23,563 nucleotides of DNA. Origin: UBA2428 sp002343545 (GTDB lineage: Bacteria > Bdellovibrionota > UBA2428). A model generated the notes under the pieces. The model worked only from the letters and a program-made list of their open reading frames with translations. It did no database searches and had not been told where the DNA came from. The translations under genes and the position numbers were made by a program. Below, piece after piece: positions 16,378-23,563 of this stretch (position 1 is its first letter; every line of letters begins with the position of its first letter). The stretch lies in the NCBI GenBank assembly GCA_937952285.1, contig CALFZE010000063.1, positions 1 to 23,563 of the forward strand, read 5' to 3'.

Positions 16378-19300
16378 TTGGCCCCGCCCACACGCCGACT
16401 TTGGTCGGGTTTTCCTCACCTCACCTCGGTCGCCTGGAAACTTCGCGACTCCCTAAACGCGAAGGTTCCCGGGCTCACTCTTCTTTTGGCCCCCGACAAT
16501 GCCACGGCCCTCAATTTGCGGGACGACCTTAGCTTCCTAGACCCCGGTCTCGAGGTCTTTTTTCTTCCCGCCCTCGAAACCGACCTTCTCCGTAACCGCA
16601 GTCCTTCCCTCCAAAGGCGCATGGATCGGATACGGGCCATCCATCACCTCGCCAGCCCATCCCTTGAACGCTCGTCGCTTTTGATCGCTTCGGCCGAGGC
16701 CTATACCCAATATCTCCCCGACTTCCGGCGTTTCTCCGATCGAACTCTGCGCCTGGAGATTGGCCAATCCCTTTCGAAAACGGATCTCTTCGAGAACCTC
16801 GTTCGCATCGGCTATGTGCCCGAGTCCCTCGTTGAACGCGAAGGCCAAGTCGCGTCGCGGGGCTCCATCCTCGATGTTTTCAGTCCCCTCTACGAGTTTC
16901 CGGCCCGGATCGAACTTTTCGATGACGAAATCCAGTCGCTTCGCCTCTTCCATCCGGACTCGCAGCGACGCGTCGACGATCTCAAGTCCCTAACGATTCC
17001 GCCGGCCCGTGAGTTCTTGTGGCCCGAATCCGAAGCCGATCTCTCCAAATTTCGCTCCGAACTGCGTAAGCAGGTCGACGAGTGGGATTGGGAGAGAGAG
17101 AACCGCGACGCCATCCTGGAGCGTATTTCCCAGCGTAGTCTCTTTCCGACGATCGACTACTGGGCGGAGATGATCTCGGCCGAAGGAGAGCGCTCCTTTC
17201 AGCTACCGGTGCCGGACTTCGTCTTGGAGCCGATGGCGGTCGAGACGGAGTACCTGCGCGCGCGAAGCCAGTCCGAGCGCTGGTTGGAGGAGTCCGCCCT
17301 CGAAGGCGAGTGGGTCCCCAAGCCCGATCGCTTCCTCCGACCCGCGGCGGAAAGCCGCACCGACCTGAACCGCGCCCTCTTGTCTTCTCCGACTTGGCTG
17401 ACTTCTCGGGCCACGACCGGACTTGAGTCGGAGCCGACCCAATCGGAGACGACCTCGATCGCCTCACTAGATGTCTTCGCCTCCCGCCTCGCGGCCGAAC
17501 GCGGAAGCCGCTCCGAAGAACCCCTCCGTATCCTCGCCGACGAGATCGGCGCGTGGTCCCACGAAGGCATCCGCGCCTTCTTCGTCGCCCCCACGGTTTC
17601 CCAAATCGAACGCCTGCAGTTTCTGCTGTCCGCCTACGAGATCCGCTTCCGGATCTTTGAGTCGGTCGAATCGGCGCTCGAAAGCACGGATCCGATCGTC
17701 GGCCTGGTGGGAACGTTGAACGACGGATTCATCGATCGCGAGCTCGGGGTCGCGTTTCTTCTCGACGAGCAGATTCTTGGCAGCAAACGCAAAAAGACCC
17801 CGACCCGTTCCCAGCGCAGCTTCACGGGCGACGTTTCGCTCATGGACCTCAAGATCAACGACCTGGTCGTGCACAAAGAGCACGGCATCGGGCGTTACCT
17901 GGGACTCAAAATCGTCGACTTCGGCGGCTTCCCGTCGGAGCTCGTCGAGATCGAGTATCGCGACGGGAGCAAACTTCTCGTTCCCGTCACGCGACTGAAC
18001 ACGCTCCAGAAATTCTCGGGAGCGCAAGAGTCCGGCCTCGATAAGCTGGGCGGCGCGACCTGGGAAACGAAGAAATCCAAGGTCAAGCGTGAGCTCGTGT
18101 CGTTGGCCGGCGAGCTCCTTCATCTCTACTCGCTCCGGGAACTCGCGCGCGGTCCGGAGCTTCACCCCGGAAGCGCGGAGGTCGAACGGTTCGCGGCCAC
18201 GTTCCCGTACGCCGAGACCGACGACCAAGCCAAGTCGATCGAGTTCGTCCTGAAAGATCTCCAAGGCCCCAAACCCATGGATCGCCTTGTTTGCGGCGAC
18301 GTCGGTTACGGCAAAACCGAGGTCGCGATCCGGGCGGCGCACGCCGCGGTCGCGAGTGGGTTCCAAGTCGCGATCCTGGTGCCGACCACGATTCTCGCGG
18401 CCCAACACGAGACGACGTTTCGACGACGGCTCGAGCCTTTCGGGTTCCGCGTCGCGGGATTGTCCCGCTTCAAGACGACGAAGGAAAACCGCGACGCCAT
18501 CGGCGGGATCCGCGAGGGCACCGTGCACGTCGCGGTCGGCACGCACAAGCTCTTGGGCCAGGAAGTCGCCTTCAAGAAACTCGGCCTGGTCGTCATCGAC
18601 GAAGAGCAAAAGTTCGGGGTTTCGCACAAGGAAAAGCTCAAGCGTCTCAAGACGGACGTACACGTGCTCTCCATGACCGCGACGCCGATCCCGCGCACGC
18701 TCAACATGGCGATGTCCGGAATCAAGGACATCTCCCTCATTTCGACGCCGCCGACCGATCGCCTGAGCGTTCGAACGCATGTCTCCCGCAAGAAAGAAGG
18801 TCTCATCCAGGAAGCCATCGAGGCGGAGATCGCGCGTGGCGGGCAAGTCTTCTACGTGCATAACCGCGTCCAAACGATCCAACGCGAGCTCGAACTCCTC
18901 AAACGCCTCGCCCCCAAGATCGCGATCGGCTTCGTCCACGGGCAAATGAACGAGGATGAAATCGAATCGAGGATGGTCGAGTTCTACGAGGGCAAGATCC
19001 AAGTCTTGTTGGCGACCTCGATCATCGAGTCCGGTCTCGACGTTCCCAACGCGAACACCCTGATCGTCGATCGGGCGGATACTTTCGGGCTCTCGCAGCT
19101 CTACCAAATGCGCGGCCGGGTCGGGCGATCCAACCAGCGTGCGCACGCCTATTTTCTGGTGCCCGAGCAGGGCACGATCAGCAACGATGCCGAAGAACGC
19201 TTGAGCGTCTTGGAGACCTACCAAGAGCTCGGATCGGGCTTCCACATCGCCTCCCACGATCTGGAGATCCGAGGGGCCGGGGATTTGCTGGGTCGCTCGC

Positions 19301-19851
19301 AAAGCGGACAGATCGGCGCCATCGGTTACGACGCTTATATCGAGCTTCTTCAGGAATGCTTGGCCGACTTGAAGGGAGAGCCCGTCGAGACCCCCATCGA
19401 TCCCGAAGTGAAGCTCGGCATCGATTCGACGATCCCCGTTCACTACGTTCCCGAGATCGGGCTGCGGCTGAACTTCTACCGGAGACTGGCGGGCGCCGAG
19501 AACGAAGACGAGGTCGGCAAGCTCGAGGCCGAGATGGCGGATCGCTTCGGGCCTCCACCCGAAAGCGTCAAGAACTTGGCGGCCTCGATGCGCGTGAAGT
19601 GCCAATTACGCCGGCTTCGGATTCGGAGTCTTTCCGCGAGCGCGATCGGCTTCAGCGTGACCTTCGATCCTTCCACGCCGATCAGCACGACGAAACTCAT
19701 CGAGAGCATCAAGAGATACCCGGCCCACTTCCAACTCATTCCCGACGGTCGACTCCTCCTCAAGCGCCCCCAAGCCTCGGACAAATCCCAGCTCCACATA
19801 ACGCAAAGCATCGAGGGAGCCTTGGCGCTTCTGGAGTCTTGGGTCGAGTAG
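16378..19851 (+). CDS. mfd: Transcription-repair coupling factor Mfd
   Basis: This is an ATP-dependent DNA translocase that removes RNA polymerase stalled at lesions and recruits UvrA. It has 1157 residues, the normal size. Domain order: an N-terminal UvrB-like region (1-350) with LVEREGQVASRGSILDVFSP near 150 and no functional Walker A; the RNA-polymerase-interacting domain (about 485-590, INDLVVHKEHGIGRYLG); the translocase with Walker A GDVGYGKTE (640-648), DEEQKFGV (741-748) and SMTATPIPRTLN; helicase C-terminal motifs ATSIIESGLDVPNANTLIVD and QMRGRVGRS; the TRG region HDLEIRGAGDLLGRSQSGQ (from about 957); and the C-terminal TRCF domain (about 1020-1115). The start is TTG at 16378 with no evident Shine-Dalgarno. 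The reading frame is open upstream but offers no ATG, so the exact start is uncertain. Confidence 0.97.
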   Translation: MAPPTRRLWSGFPHLTSVAWKLRDSLNAKVPGLTLLLAPDNATALNLRDDLSFLDPGLEVFFLPALETDLLRNRSPSLQRRMDRIRAIHHLASPSLERSSLLIASAEAYTQYLPDFRRFSDRTLRLEIGQSLSKTDLFENLVRIGYVPESLVEREGQVASRGSILDVFSPLYEFPARIELFDDEIQSLRLFHPDSQRRVDDLKSLTIPPAREFLWPESEADLSKFRSELRKQVDEWDWERENRDAILERISQRSLFPTIDYWAEMISAEGERSFQLPVPDFVLEPMAVETEYLRARSQSERWLEESALEGEWVPKPDRFLRPAAESRTDLNRALLSSPTWLTSRATTGLESEPTQSETTSIASLDVFASRLAAERGSRSEEPLRILADEIGAWSHEGIRAFFVAPTVSQIERLQFLLSAYEIRFRIFESVESALESTDPIVGLVGTLNDGFIDRELGVAFLLDEQILGSKRKKTPTRSQRSFTGDVSLMDLKINDLVVHKEHGIGRYLGLKIVDFGGFPSELVEIEYRDGSKLLVPVTRLNTLQKFSGAQESGLDKLGGATWETKKSKVKRELVSLAGELLHLYSLRELARGPELHPGSAEVERFAATFPYAETDDQAKSIEFVLKDLQGPKPMDRLVCGDVGYGKTEVAIRAAHAAVASGFQVAILVPTTILAAQHETTFRRRLEPFGFRVAGLSRFKTTKENRDAIGGIREGTVHVAVGTHKLLGQEVAFKKLGLVVIDEEQKFGVSHKEKLKRLKTDVHVLSMTATPIPRTLNMAMSGIKDISLISTPPTDRLSVRTHVSRKKEGLIQEAIEAEIARGGQVFYVHNRVQTIQRELELLKRLAPKIAIGFVHGQMNEDEIESRMVEFYEGKIQVLLATSIIESGLDVPNANTLIVDRADTFGLSQLYQMRGRVGRSNQRAHAYFLVPEQGTISNDAEERLSVLETYQELGSGFHIASHDLEIRGAGDLLGRSQSGQIGAIGYDAYIELLQECLADLKGEPVETPIDPEVKLGIDSTIPVHYVPEIGLRLNFYRRLAGAENEDEVGKLEAEMADRFGPPPESVKNLAASMRVKCQLRRLRIRSLSASAIGFSVTFDPSTPISTTKLIESIKRYPAHFQLIPDGRLLLKRPQASDKSQLHITQSIEGALALLESWVE

Positions 19852-19932
19852 CGCCTTTAAGTTCGGTCTGTTACATTTAATTGAGAGGTTTCGCTTCGGC
19901 TTTCGCCCGTTGGGCCTTCTCGGAGGGGTTAC
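19852..19932 (+). promoter_or_regulatory. Gap between mfd and ppiC with possible promoter and a good ribosome binding site
   Basis: GGAGGGG at 19922-19928 is a clear ribosome binding site that fixes the ppiC ATG at 19933. An AT-rich patch (TTTAAG at 19856-19861, TTTAAT at 19876-19881) resembles promoter hexamers but the spacing (14 bases) is poor. An independent promoter for ppiC is possible but not shown. No terminator hairpin for mfd is visible. Confidence 0.45.
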
Positions 19933-20829
19933 ATGTATCAGTTTGCGCGTCTTTCTCTTTGCGCCCTTGGCGTTTTCGCGTTCTCGGCGGTCGCCCAAGA
20001 AACGGCTCCCACGACGACGCCGGCCCCGACGACGGCCGCGAAGCCCGCCGCCAAACCCGCTTTGCCCAAGAACATCTTGGCTCGTATCAACGACCGCGAC
20101 ATCACGATTGAGGAGTTCAATCGCCGATACGATCAGAACGCTCAGCTCGTCCCGGGCAAATCCCCGCCCAAGCCCGAAGTTCTGAAAAACATCATCTACT
20201 TCGAGCTCGCCACCCAGGAAGCGCGCCGACTCAAGCTCCATCAAGACGCCGCCCTTCGTGAGCAGTTCGACATCTTGCTCTACCAAGCCCTTATCCGTCG
20301 TAACCTTCAGCCCAAGATCGACGCGATCGACATCTCGGAAGCCGACGTCAAGAAGTACTACGAAGCTAATCCCCTCGTCCGGACGAGCCACATCCTCTTC
20401 CTGAGCAAACCCGGCATGACGGAAGCCGAAGGGAAAGAGCTCCGGACCCGCGCCGATAAAGTGCTGACGGAAGTCAAAGGCGCCAAAAAGAGCTTCGAAG
20501 ACTTCGCTCGCCAGTACTCCGAAGGCCCGACCGCCCGCACCGGAGGCGACGTCGACTGGGGCGCTCGCCAAAAACTCCTTCCCGAGTACTACGACGCCGC
20601 CCTCCAGCTCAAAAACGTCGGGGATCTGAGCCCCCTTGTCGAAACCCCCTACGGACTGCACATCATCAAGCTGACGGGTCGCCGCCCTTATTCCGAGATC
20701 GACCCCGGTTACAAAGACTTCATCATCCGGACGCTCCGCGAGAACAAGGGCCAGGGGCTGTACAACGAGTACTTCGAAGGTCTCCAGTCGAAGGCCAAAG
20801 TGGCCATCAACCAAGATCTCCTGAAGTAA
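19933..20829 (+). CDS. Periplasmic parvulin-type peptidyl-prolyl cis-trans isomerase (PpiC/SurA family)
   Basis: This is an exported foldase that isomerises proline peptide bonds, probably helping outer-membrane or periplasmic proteins to fold; 298 residues. The N-terminus looks like a signal peptide (hydrophobic residues 5-20, SAVA then Q, cleavage after about Ala21), followed by a low-complexity Thr/Pro/Ala/Lys linker (22-44). A helical SurA-N-like part (45-145) precedes one parvulin domain at about 148-250. Its landmarks are VRTSHILF with His152, FARQYSEGPTARTGGDVDWG, and PYGLHIIKLTGRRP with His243, so the histidine pair of active parvulins is kept. A charged C-terminal helix follows. The gene starts 81 bases after mfd with a strong ribosome binding site. 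It is encoded next to a second, PPIase-degenerate SurA-like protein. Confidence 0.93.
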   Translation: MYQFARLSLCALGVFAFSAVAQETAPTTTPAPTTAAKPAAKPALPKNILARINDRDITIEEFNRRYDQNAQLVPGKSPPKPEVLKNIIYFELATQEARRLKLHQDAALREQFDILLYQALIRRNLQPKIDAIDISEADVKKYYEANPLVRTSHILFLSKPGMTEAEGKELRTRADKVLTEVKGAKKSFEDFARQYSEGPTARTGGDVDWGARQKLLPEYYDAALQLKNVGDLSPLVETPYGLHIIKLTGRRPYSEIDPGYKDFIIRTLRENKGQGLYNEYFEGLQSKAKVAINQDLLK

Positions 20830-20878
20830 ACTCCCCGTTCCCAGCTTGGGAGTTGGCAGTCATCCTGCTAGAACTCCC
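20829..20878 (+). repeat. Three complementary arms between ppiC and the surA-like gene (alternative hairpins)
   Basis: AACTCCC occurs at 20829-20835 and again at 20872-20878, and its complement GGGAGTT at 20848-20854. The middle arm can pair with either. Pairing with the first leaves a 12-base loop. Pairing with the last leaves 17 bases that contain an inner GCAG/CTGC stem, giving a longer hairpin that ends 3 bases before the GTG start of the surA-like gene. This is an attenuator- or translation-switch-like arrangement. No T-run follows, so it is not a standard terminator. Confidence 0.5.
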
Positions 20879-20881
20879 TCT

Positions 20882-21760
20882 GTGAAAAAGTCTCTTTTCC
20901 TCCTGATTTTCGTCCTTTCCACGACGGCACGATCCGCGATCATCGATCGGGTGTCGGCCGTCGTCGGAGAAGAGCCGATCCTGCAATCCGATATCCTGGG
21001 GCTGCGGAAAGAAGTCGCCTCGAGCCAAGCGCTCGCCTCGATCTTGAAGATCGATGCCGCGAAGATGAGCGACCGGGATCTTTTGAATCGTTTGATCGAA
21101 GAAAAAATCATCAAGCAAGCCCTGCGTGATCTCGATCTCGTCGTTTCGGACGCGGACGTCGAAAAACAGGTCGACGACATCGCCAAACAGAACCGGCTCT
21201 CGAAGAGCCAATTGGAAGATCAACTCGAGCGCGAAAACATTTCGCCGGCGGCCTACCGCCGAAGCCTCCGCTCCCAAATCGAGCGGCGGAACATCTTCGA
21301 GCGCGAGCTTCGCCGCGGCGGCGGCGTGACCGAACAGGAAACCCGCGCGCTTTACGAGCAAAAAGCCCCGAAGGAACTCAAGCTTTGGCTCGTGACGGGA
21401 CCCGAAGCCGAACTCAAGAAGCTTGGGCTCCGCAAGAACGTGGATGCCGCGAAACTCAAAGCCCCGCTTCACGCCAACGAAATCGGCTGGGTCGCGGCGG
21501 CCTCCCTCGACGAACGCCTCGTCGAAGCCGCCCAGAAGTCCGTCGCCGGAGAAGCCTTGGGCCCGATCAAGTCCGGCAAACAAACCCAGGTGTTCGTCGT
21601 GGAAGAAGTCCGCAAAGGTTCGGAAGAAGAATTTCAGCGCATGCGAAACGAATTGAACTCGGCCGCGCAGGCCAAGGACTTCGAGAGTCGCTTCAACTAT
21701 TGGCTTGAGCAGAAACGACGCGAGATGCAGATCATCATCAACGTCGAAACGAAGGGTTGA
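20882..21760 (+). CDS. SurA-like periplasmic chaperone with degenerate PPIase domain
   Basis: This is probably a periplasmic chaperone for outer-membrane protein assembly; 292 residues from GTG at 20882. That start is chosen because it gives a clean signal peptide (KKSLFLLIFVLSTTARS, then A). A TTG at 20846 would add 12 non-hydrophobic residues, and neither start has a Shine-Dalgarno. The mature N-terminus IIDRVSAVVGEEPILQSDI is the hallmark of SurA-N domains, followed by LLNRLIEEKIIKQAL and a long charged helical region. Where a parvulin domain should begin (VSHILV type) it reads ELKLWLVTG, and the histidine pair is absent, although GWVAAASLDERLVEAAQKSV and VFVVEEVRKGS still resemble a parvulin core. 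It likely acts as a chaperone without isomerase activity. The stop is 2 bases before the next gene. Confidence 0.85.
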   Translation: MKKSLFLLIFVLSTTARSAIIDRVSAVVGEEPILQSDILGLRKEVASSQALASILKIDAAKMSDRDLLNRLIEEKIIKQALRDLDLVVSDADVEKQVDDIAKQNRLSKSQLEDQLERENISPAAYRRSLRSQIERRNIFERELRRGGGVTEQETRALYEQKAPKELKLWLVTGPEAELKKLGLRKNVDAAKLKAPLHANEIGWVAAASLDERLVEAAQKSVAGEALGPIKSGKQTQVFVVEEVRKGSEEEFQRMRNELNSAAQAKDFESRFNYWLEQKRREMQIIINVETKG

Positions 21761-21762
21761 TC

Positions 21763-23154
21763 ATGAATCCAAGCGTCTTTCGCGAATACGACATCCGTGG
21801 TCTCGCCGACCAGGAACTCACCGATCCTTTTTGCTGGGCCCTCGGGCGCTTGCTGGGCAAACGGGCCAAGGAGAAAGGCGAGATAAACGCCTACGTCGGC
21901 CAAGACGTTCGCGTATCGTCTCCTCGTTTGGCGCGGGCGCTCGGAACGGGGCTGCGGGCCGCCGGACTCGATGTGCGTCTGCTTGAGCCCGGCCCCACGC
22001 CGCTGACTTATTTCGCCGCGACGGTGGAAGCTCCGCCTTTCGCCACCAAGACCGGAATCATGGTGACGGGCTCCCACAACCCCGCCGAGTACAACGGATT
22101 CAAGATGGTCGTCGCGGGTAAAACCCTTTTCGGCGACGATATCCGAAGTTTTCAAGACGAAGTTCTCGCGGGCGTCTCCGAGGCTCCGGCCAAGATGGAT
22201 ACGGACTTCATCGAACTGCGCCGAAGCGAAGACTATATCCGCTTCATTCGAAACAACATTCGTCCGGGTAGACGCCTGAAGGTCGTGATCGACGCCGGAA
22301 ACGGTGCCGCCGGCGAGCTCGCGATCGCGAGCTACGAAGCCATCGGCTGCGATGTCGTTCCGATCTTCTGCGAGCCCGATGGTCGCTTCCCGAACCATCA
22401 TCCCGACCCGACGGTCGCCAAGAACCTCACTCACCTCATCGCGAAGGTCCGCGAAGTCGGCGCCGATCTCGGCATTGGATTCGACGGCGACGGCGACCGA
22501 ATCGGTGCCGTGACCGCGCAAGGCAAGATCCTCTACGGCGATCATCTCGTCCTCTACTTCGCGCGGGACATTCTCGCCGACCAGCCCGGCGCGACGATCA
22601 TCTCCGAGGTCAAGAGCAGCCAGGTTCTCTACGACGTCCTCGCGAAGTGGGGAGCCAACCCGGTGCTCTGGAAGACGGGCCACAGCCTCATCAAAGCCAA
22701 ACTCAAGGAAACAAAGGGGGCCTTGGCCGGCGAGATGTCGGGCCACATGTTCTTCTCCCACCGTTACTTCGGGTTCGACGACGCAATTTACGCCGGCGCC
22801 CGCCTTATCGAAGGCCTTCGCTTCCGCGACGAGACCTTGGACGAGTTCATGGACAGCCTTCCCTCGATGGTGAACACGCCCGAGATCCGGGTCGACTGCG
22901 CCGACGACAAGAAGTTCGATGTCGTCAAAAGGTTTACCGAACGGGCAAAGAAAGACTTCGGTTCGACGGCGGTCAACGACATCGACGGAGCCCGCATCAA
23001 GATGCTCGACGGATGGGGGCTCTTGCGCGCCTCCAATACCCAACCCGTTCTCGTGCTTCGCTTCGAAGCCGGCAACGCGGCGAACCTCAAGAAAATCCGC
23101 GATTCTTTCGCGACGATCCTCAAGGACATCGATTCGACGATTTCGGTGCCGTAG
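21763..23154 (+). CDS. Phosphomannomutase / phosphoglucomutase (ManB/AlgC type)
   Basis: This alpha-D-phosphohexomutase interconverts hexose 6- and 1-phosphates to supply sugar nucleotides for lipopolysaccharide or polysaccharide synthesis. It has 463 residues, normal for bacterial PMM/PGM. All four active-site loops are seen: the phosphoserine loop TGSHNPAEYNGFKM (Ser104), the metal loop GFDGDGDRIG (Asp241, 243, 245), the sugar-binding loop GEMSGHMFF (Glu324, Ser326), and the phosphate loop LLRASNTQPVLVLRFEA (Arg422). The N-terminus REYDIRG is typical of the family. The ATG at 21763 is preceded by AAGGG with a 6-base spacer, which settles the start. It sits 2 bases after the surA-like gene, suggesting co-transcription. 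Whether it prefers mannose or glucose cannot be told from sequence. Confidence 0.94.
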   Translation: MNPSVFREYDIRGLADQELTDPFCWALGRLLGKRAKEKGEINAYVGQDVRVSSPRLARALGTGLRAAGLDVRLLEPGPTPLTYFAATVEAPPFATKTGIMVTGSHNPAEYNGFKMVVAGKTLFGDDIRSFQDEVLAGVSEAPAKMDTDFIELRRSEDYIRFIRNNIRPGRRLKVVIDAGNGAAGELAIASYEAIGCDVVPIFCEPDGRFPNHHPDPTVAKNLTHLIAKVREVGADLGIGFDGDGDRIGAVTAQGKILYGDHLVLYFARDILADQPGATIISEVKSSQVLYDVLAKWGANPVLWKTGHSLIKAKLKETKGALAGEMSGHMFFSHRYFGFDDAIYAGARLIEGLRFRDETLDEFMDSLPSMVNTPEIRVDCADDKKFDVVKRFTERAKKDFGSTAVNDIDGARIKMLDGWGLLRASNTQPVLVLRFEAGNAANLKKIRDSFATILKDIDSTISVP

Positions 23155-23172
23155 CCGTCGACGAGAAACCAG

Positions 23173-23563
23173 ATGGAGAGTGAAGCGATCATTGTTCGTG
23201 GTGCCCGGGAGAACAATCTCAAGAATATTTCCTTGAAGATCCCGGGTCAGAAACTGGTCGTCATCACGGGCCCTTCGGGCTCCGGCAAGTCTTCCCTGGC
23301 TTTCGACACGATTTTCGCCGAAGGCCAACGCCGCTACATCGAGAGCCTATCCGCTTACGCCCGCCAGTTTTTGGAACAACTTAGCAAACCCGAAGTCGAT
23401 TTCATCGACGGGCTTTCTCCCGCGATCTCAATCGAGCAGAAGACCGTTTCCACGCATCCACGTTCGACGGTCGGAACCGTCACGACGATCTACGACTTCG
23501 TCCGACTTCTGTACGCCCGTAAGGGCGAAGTGCGAGATCCTTCCACGGGATCAACCCTCAAGG
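23173..23563 (+). CDS. uvrA: UvrABC system protein A (UvrA), 3' end outside window
   Basis: This is the first 130 codons of the damage-recognition ATPase of nucleotide excision repair. Clear motifs: VRGARENNLKNISLKIPGQK, then the first Walker A ITGPSGSGKSSLAFDTIFAE, and GQRRYIESLSAYARQFLEQL, GLSPAISIEQKTVSTHPRST and VGTVTTIYDFVRLLYARKGE. These are near-invariant UvrA sequences. In the Walker A loop the usual Leu after TG is Pro. The segment after ARKGE (VRDPSTGSTLK) has no CPxCG pair. The ATG at 23173 lies 18 bases after the phosphomannomutase stop, with only a weak GAGA upstream. Mfd, whose product binds UvrA, is encoded about 3.3 kb upstream on the same strand. Confidence 0.97.
   Translation, partial: MESEAIIVRGARENNLKNISLKIPGQKLVVITGPSGSGKSSLAFDTIFAEGQRRYIESLSAYARQFLEQLSKPEVDFIDGLSPAISIEQKTVSTHPRSTVGTVTTIYDFVRLLYARKGEVRDPSTGSTLK

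Noticed and set aside
17467..19605. A 712-codon minus-strand open frame antisense to mfd
   Set aside because: It lies entirely within mfd, whose motifs are intact, and shows the low-complexity Leu/Asp/Arg/Glu composition of a complementary frame.
19960..19965. Cys10 of the ppiC product as a lipobox cysteine
   Set aside because: The residues before it (LSL) do not fit a lipobox and it sits too early in the hydrophobic core; a signal peptidase I site after SAVA is a better fit.
23530..23563. Missing CPxCG cysteine pair in the N-terminal part of UvrA
   Set aside because: E. coli UvrA also lacks a full pair at this place, so it is normal variation and not a sign of a defective protein.

Overview
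The window comes from a GC-rich, respiring Gram-negative (diderm) bacterium. It carries a very large complex I (NADH:quinone oxidoreductase) operon, two periplasmic SurA/parvulin-type chaperones and standard bacterial DNA-repair genes. The order mfd, ppiC, surA-like, phosphomannomutase, uvrA, together with the style of the proteins, would fit a Bdellovibrionota or delta-type proteobacterial lineage. That is a guess, because no taxonomic marker such as rRNA is present. Coding density is very high: the largest gap between genes is 172 bases, so no gene-free stretch exceeds 300 bases. I saw no tRNA, rRNA, CRISPR array, insertion sequence or prophage gene.

Left two thirds (1-16205, all minus strand, read from right to left). 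This is one tightly packed run of 17 nuo genes. The first set is nuoA1-H1-J1-K1-L1-M1-N1. The second set follows directly: nuoA2-C-E-F-H2-J2-K2-L2-M2-N2, with nuoN2 cut by the window edge. Most genes overlap by 1-4 bases or are separated by 1-14 bases, so they are probably co-transcribed and translationally coupled; the exception is a gap of about 50 bases between nuoN1 and nuoA2. The two sets are diverged paralogues, not a recent duplication. Each codes for a whole membrane arm (A, H, J, K, L, M, N). The peripheral arm is represented only by nuoC, nuoE and nuoF. nuoB, nuoD, nuoG and nuoI are absent from both sets although the remaining genes keep the canonical order. Those four are needed for a working 14-subunit complex and must lie to the left of the window or elsewhere in the genome. 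The 5' end of the operon is inside the window, so they cannot be upstream of nuoA1 in the same transcript.

Divergent junction (16206-16377). It separates nuoA1 from mfd and holds an inverted repeat and weak promoter-like hexamers for both directions.

Right third (16378-23563, plus strand). mfd (transcription-repair coupling factor) is followed by a periplasmic parvulin-type PPIase, a SurA-like chaperone with a degenerate PPIase domain, a phosphomannomutase/phosphoglucomutase, and the first 130 codons of uvrA. Mfd recruits UvrA, so this cluster puts two partners of transcription-coupled repair a few kb apart, with envelope-biogenesis genes between them. The ppiC/surA gap contains three mutually complementary 7-base arms that could form alternative hairpins.

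The most notable points are the double membrane-arm complex I operon with selective loss of B, D, G and I, an apparent tandem duplication in the lateral-helix region of NuoL1, altered conserved residues in NuoM1, and the alternative-hairpin leader of the surA-like gene.
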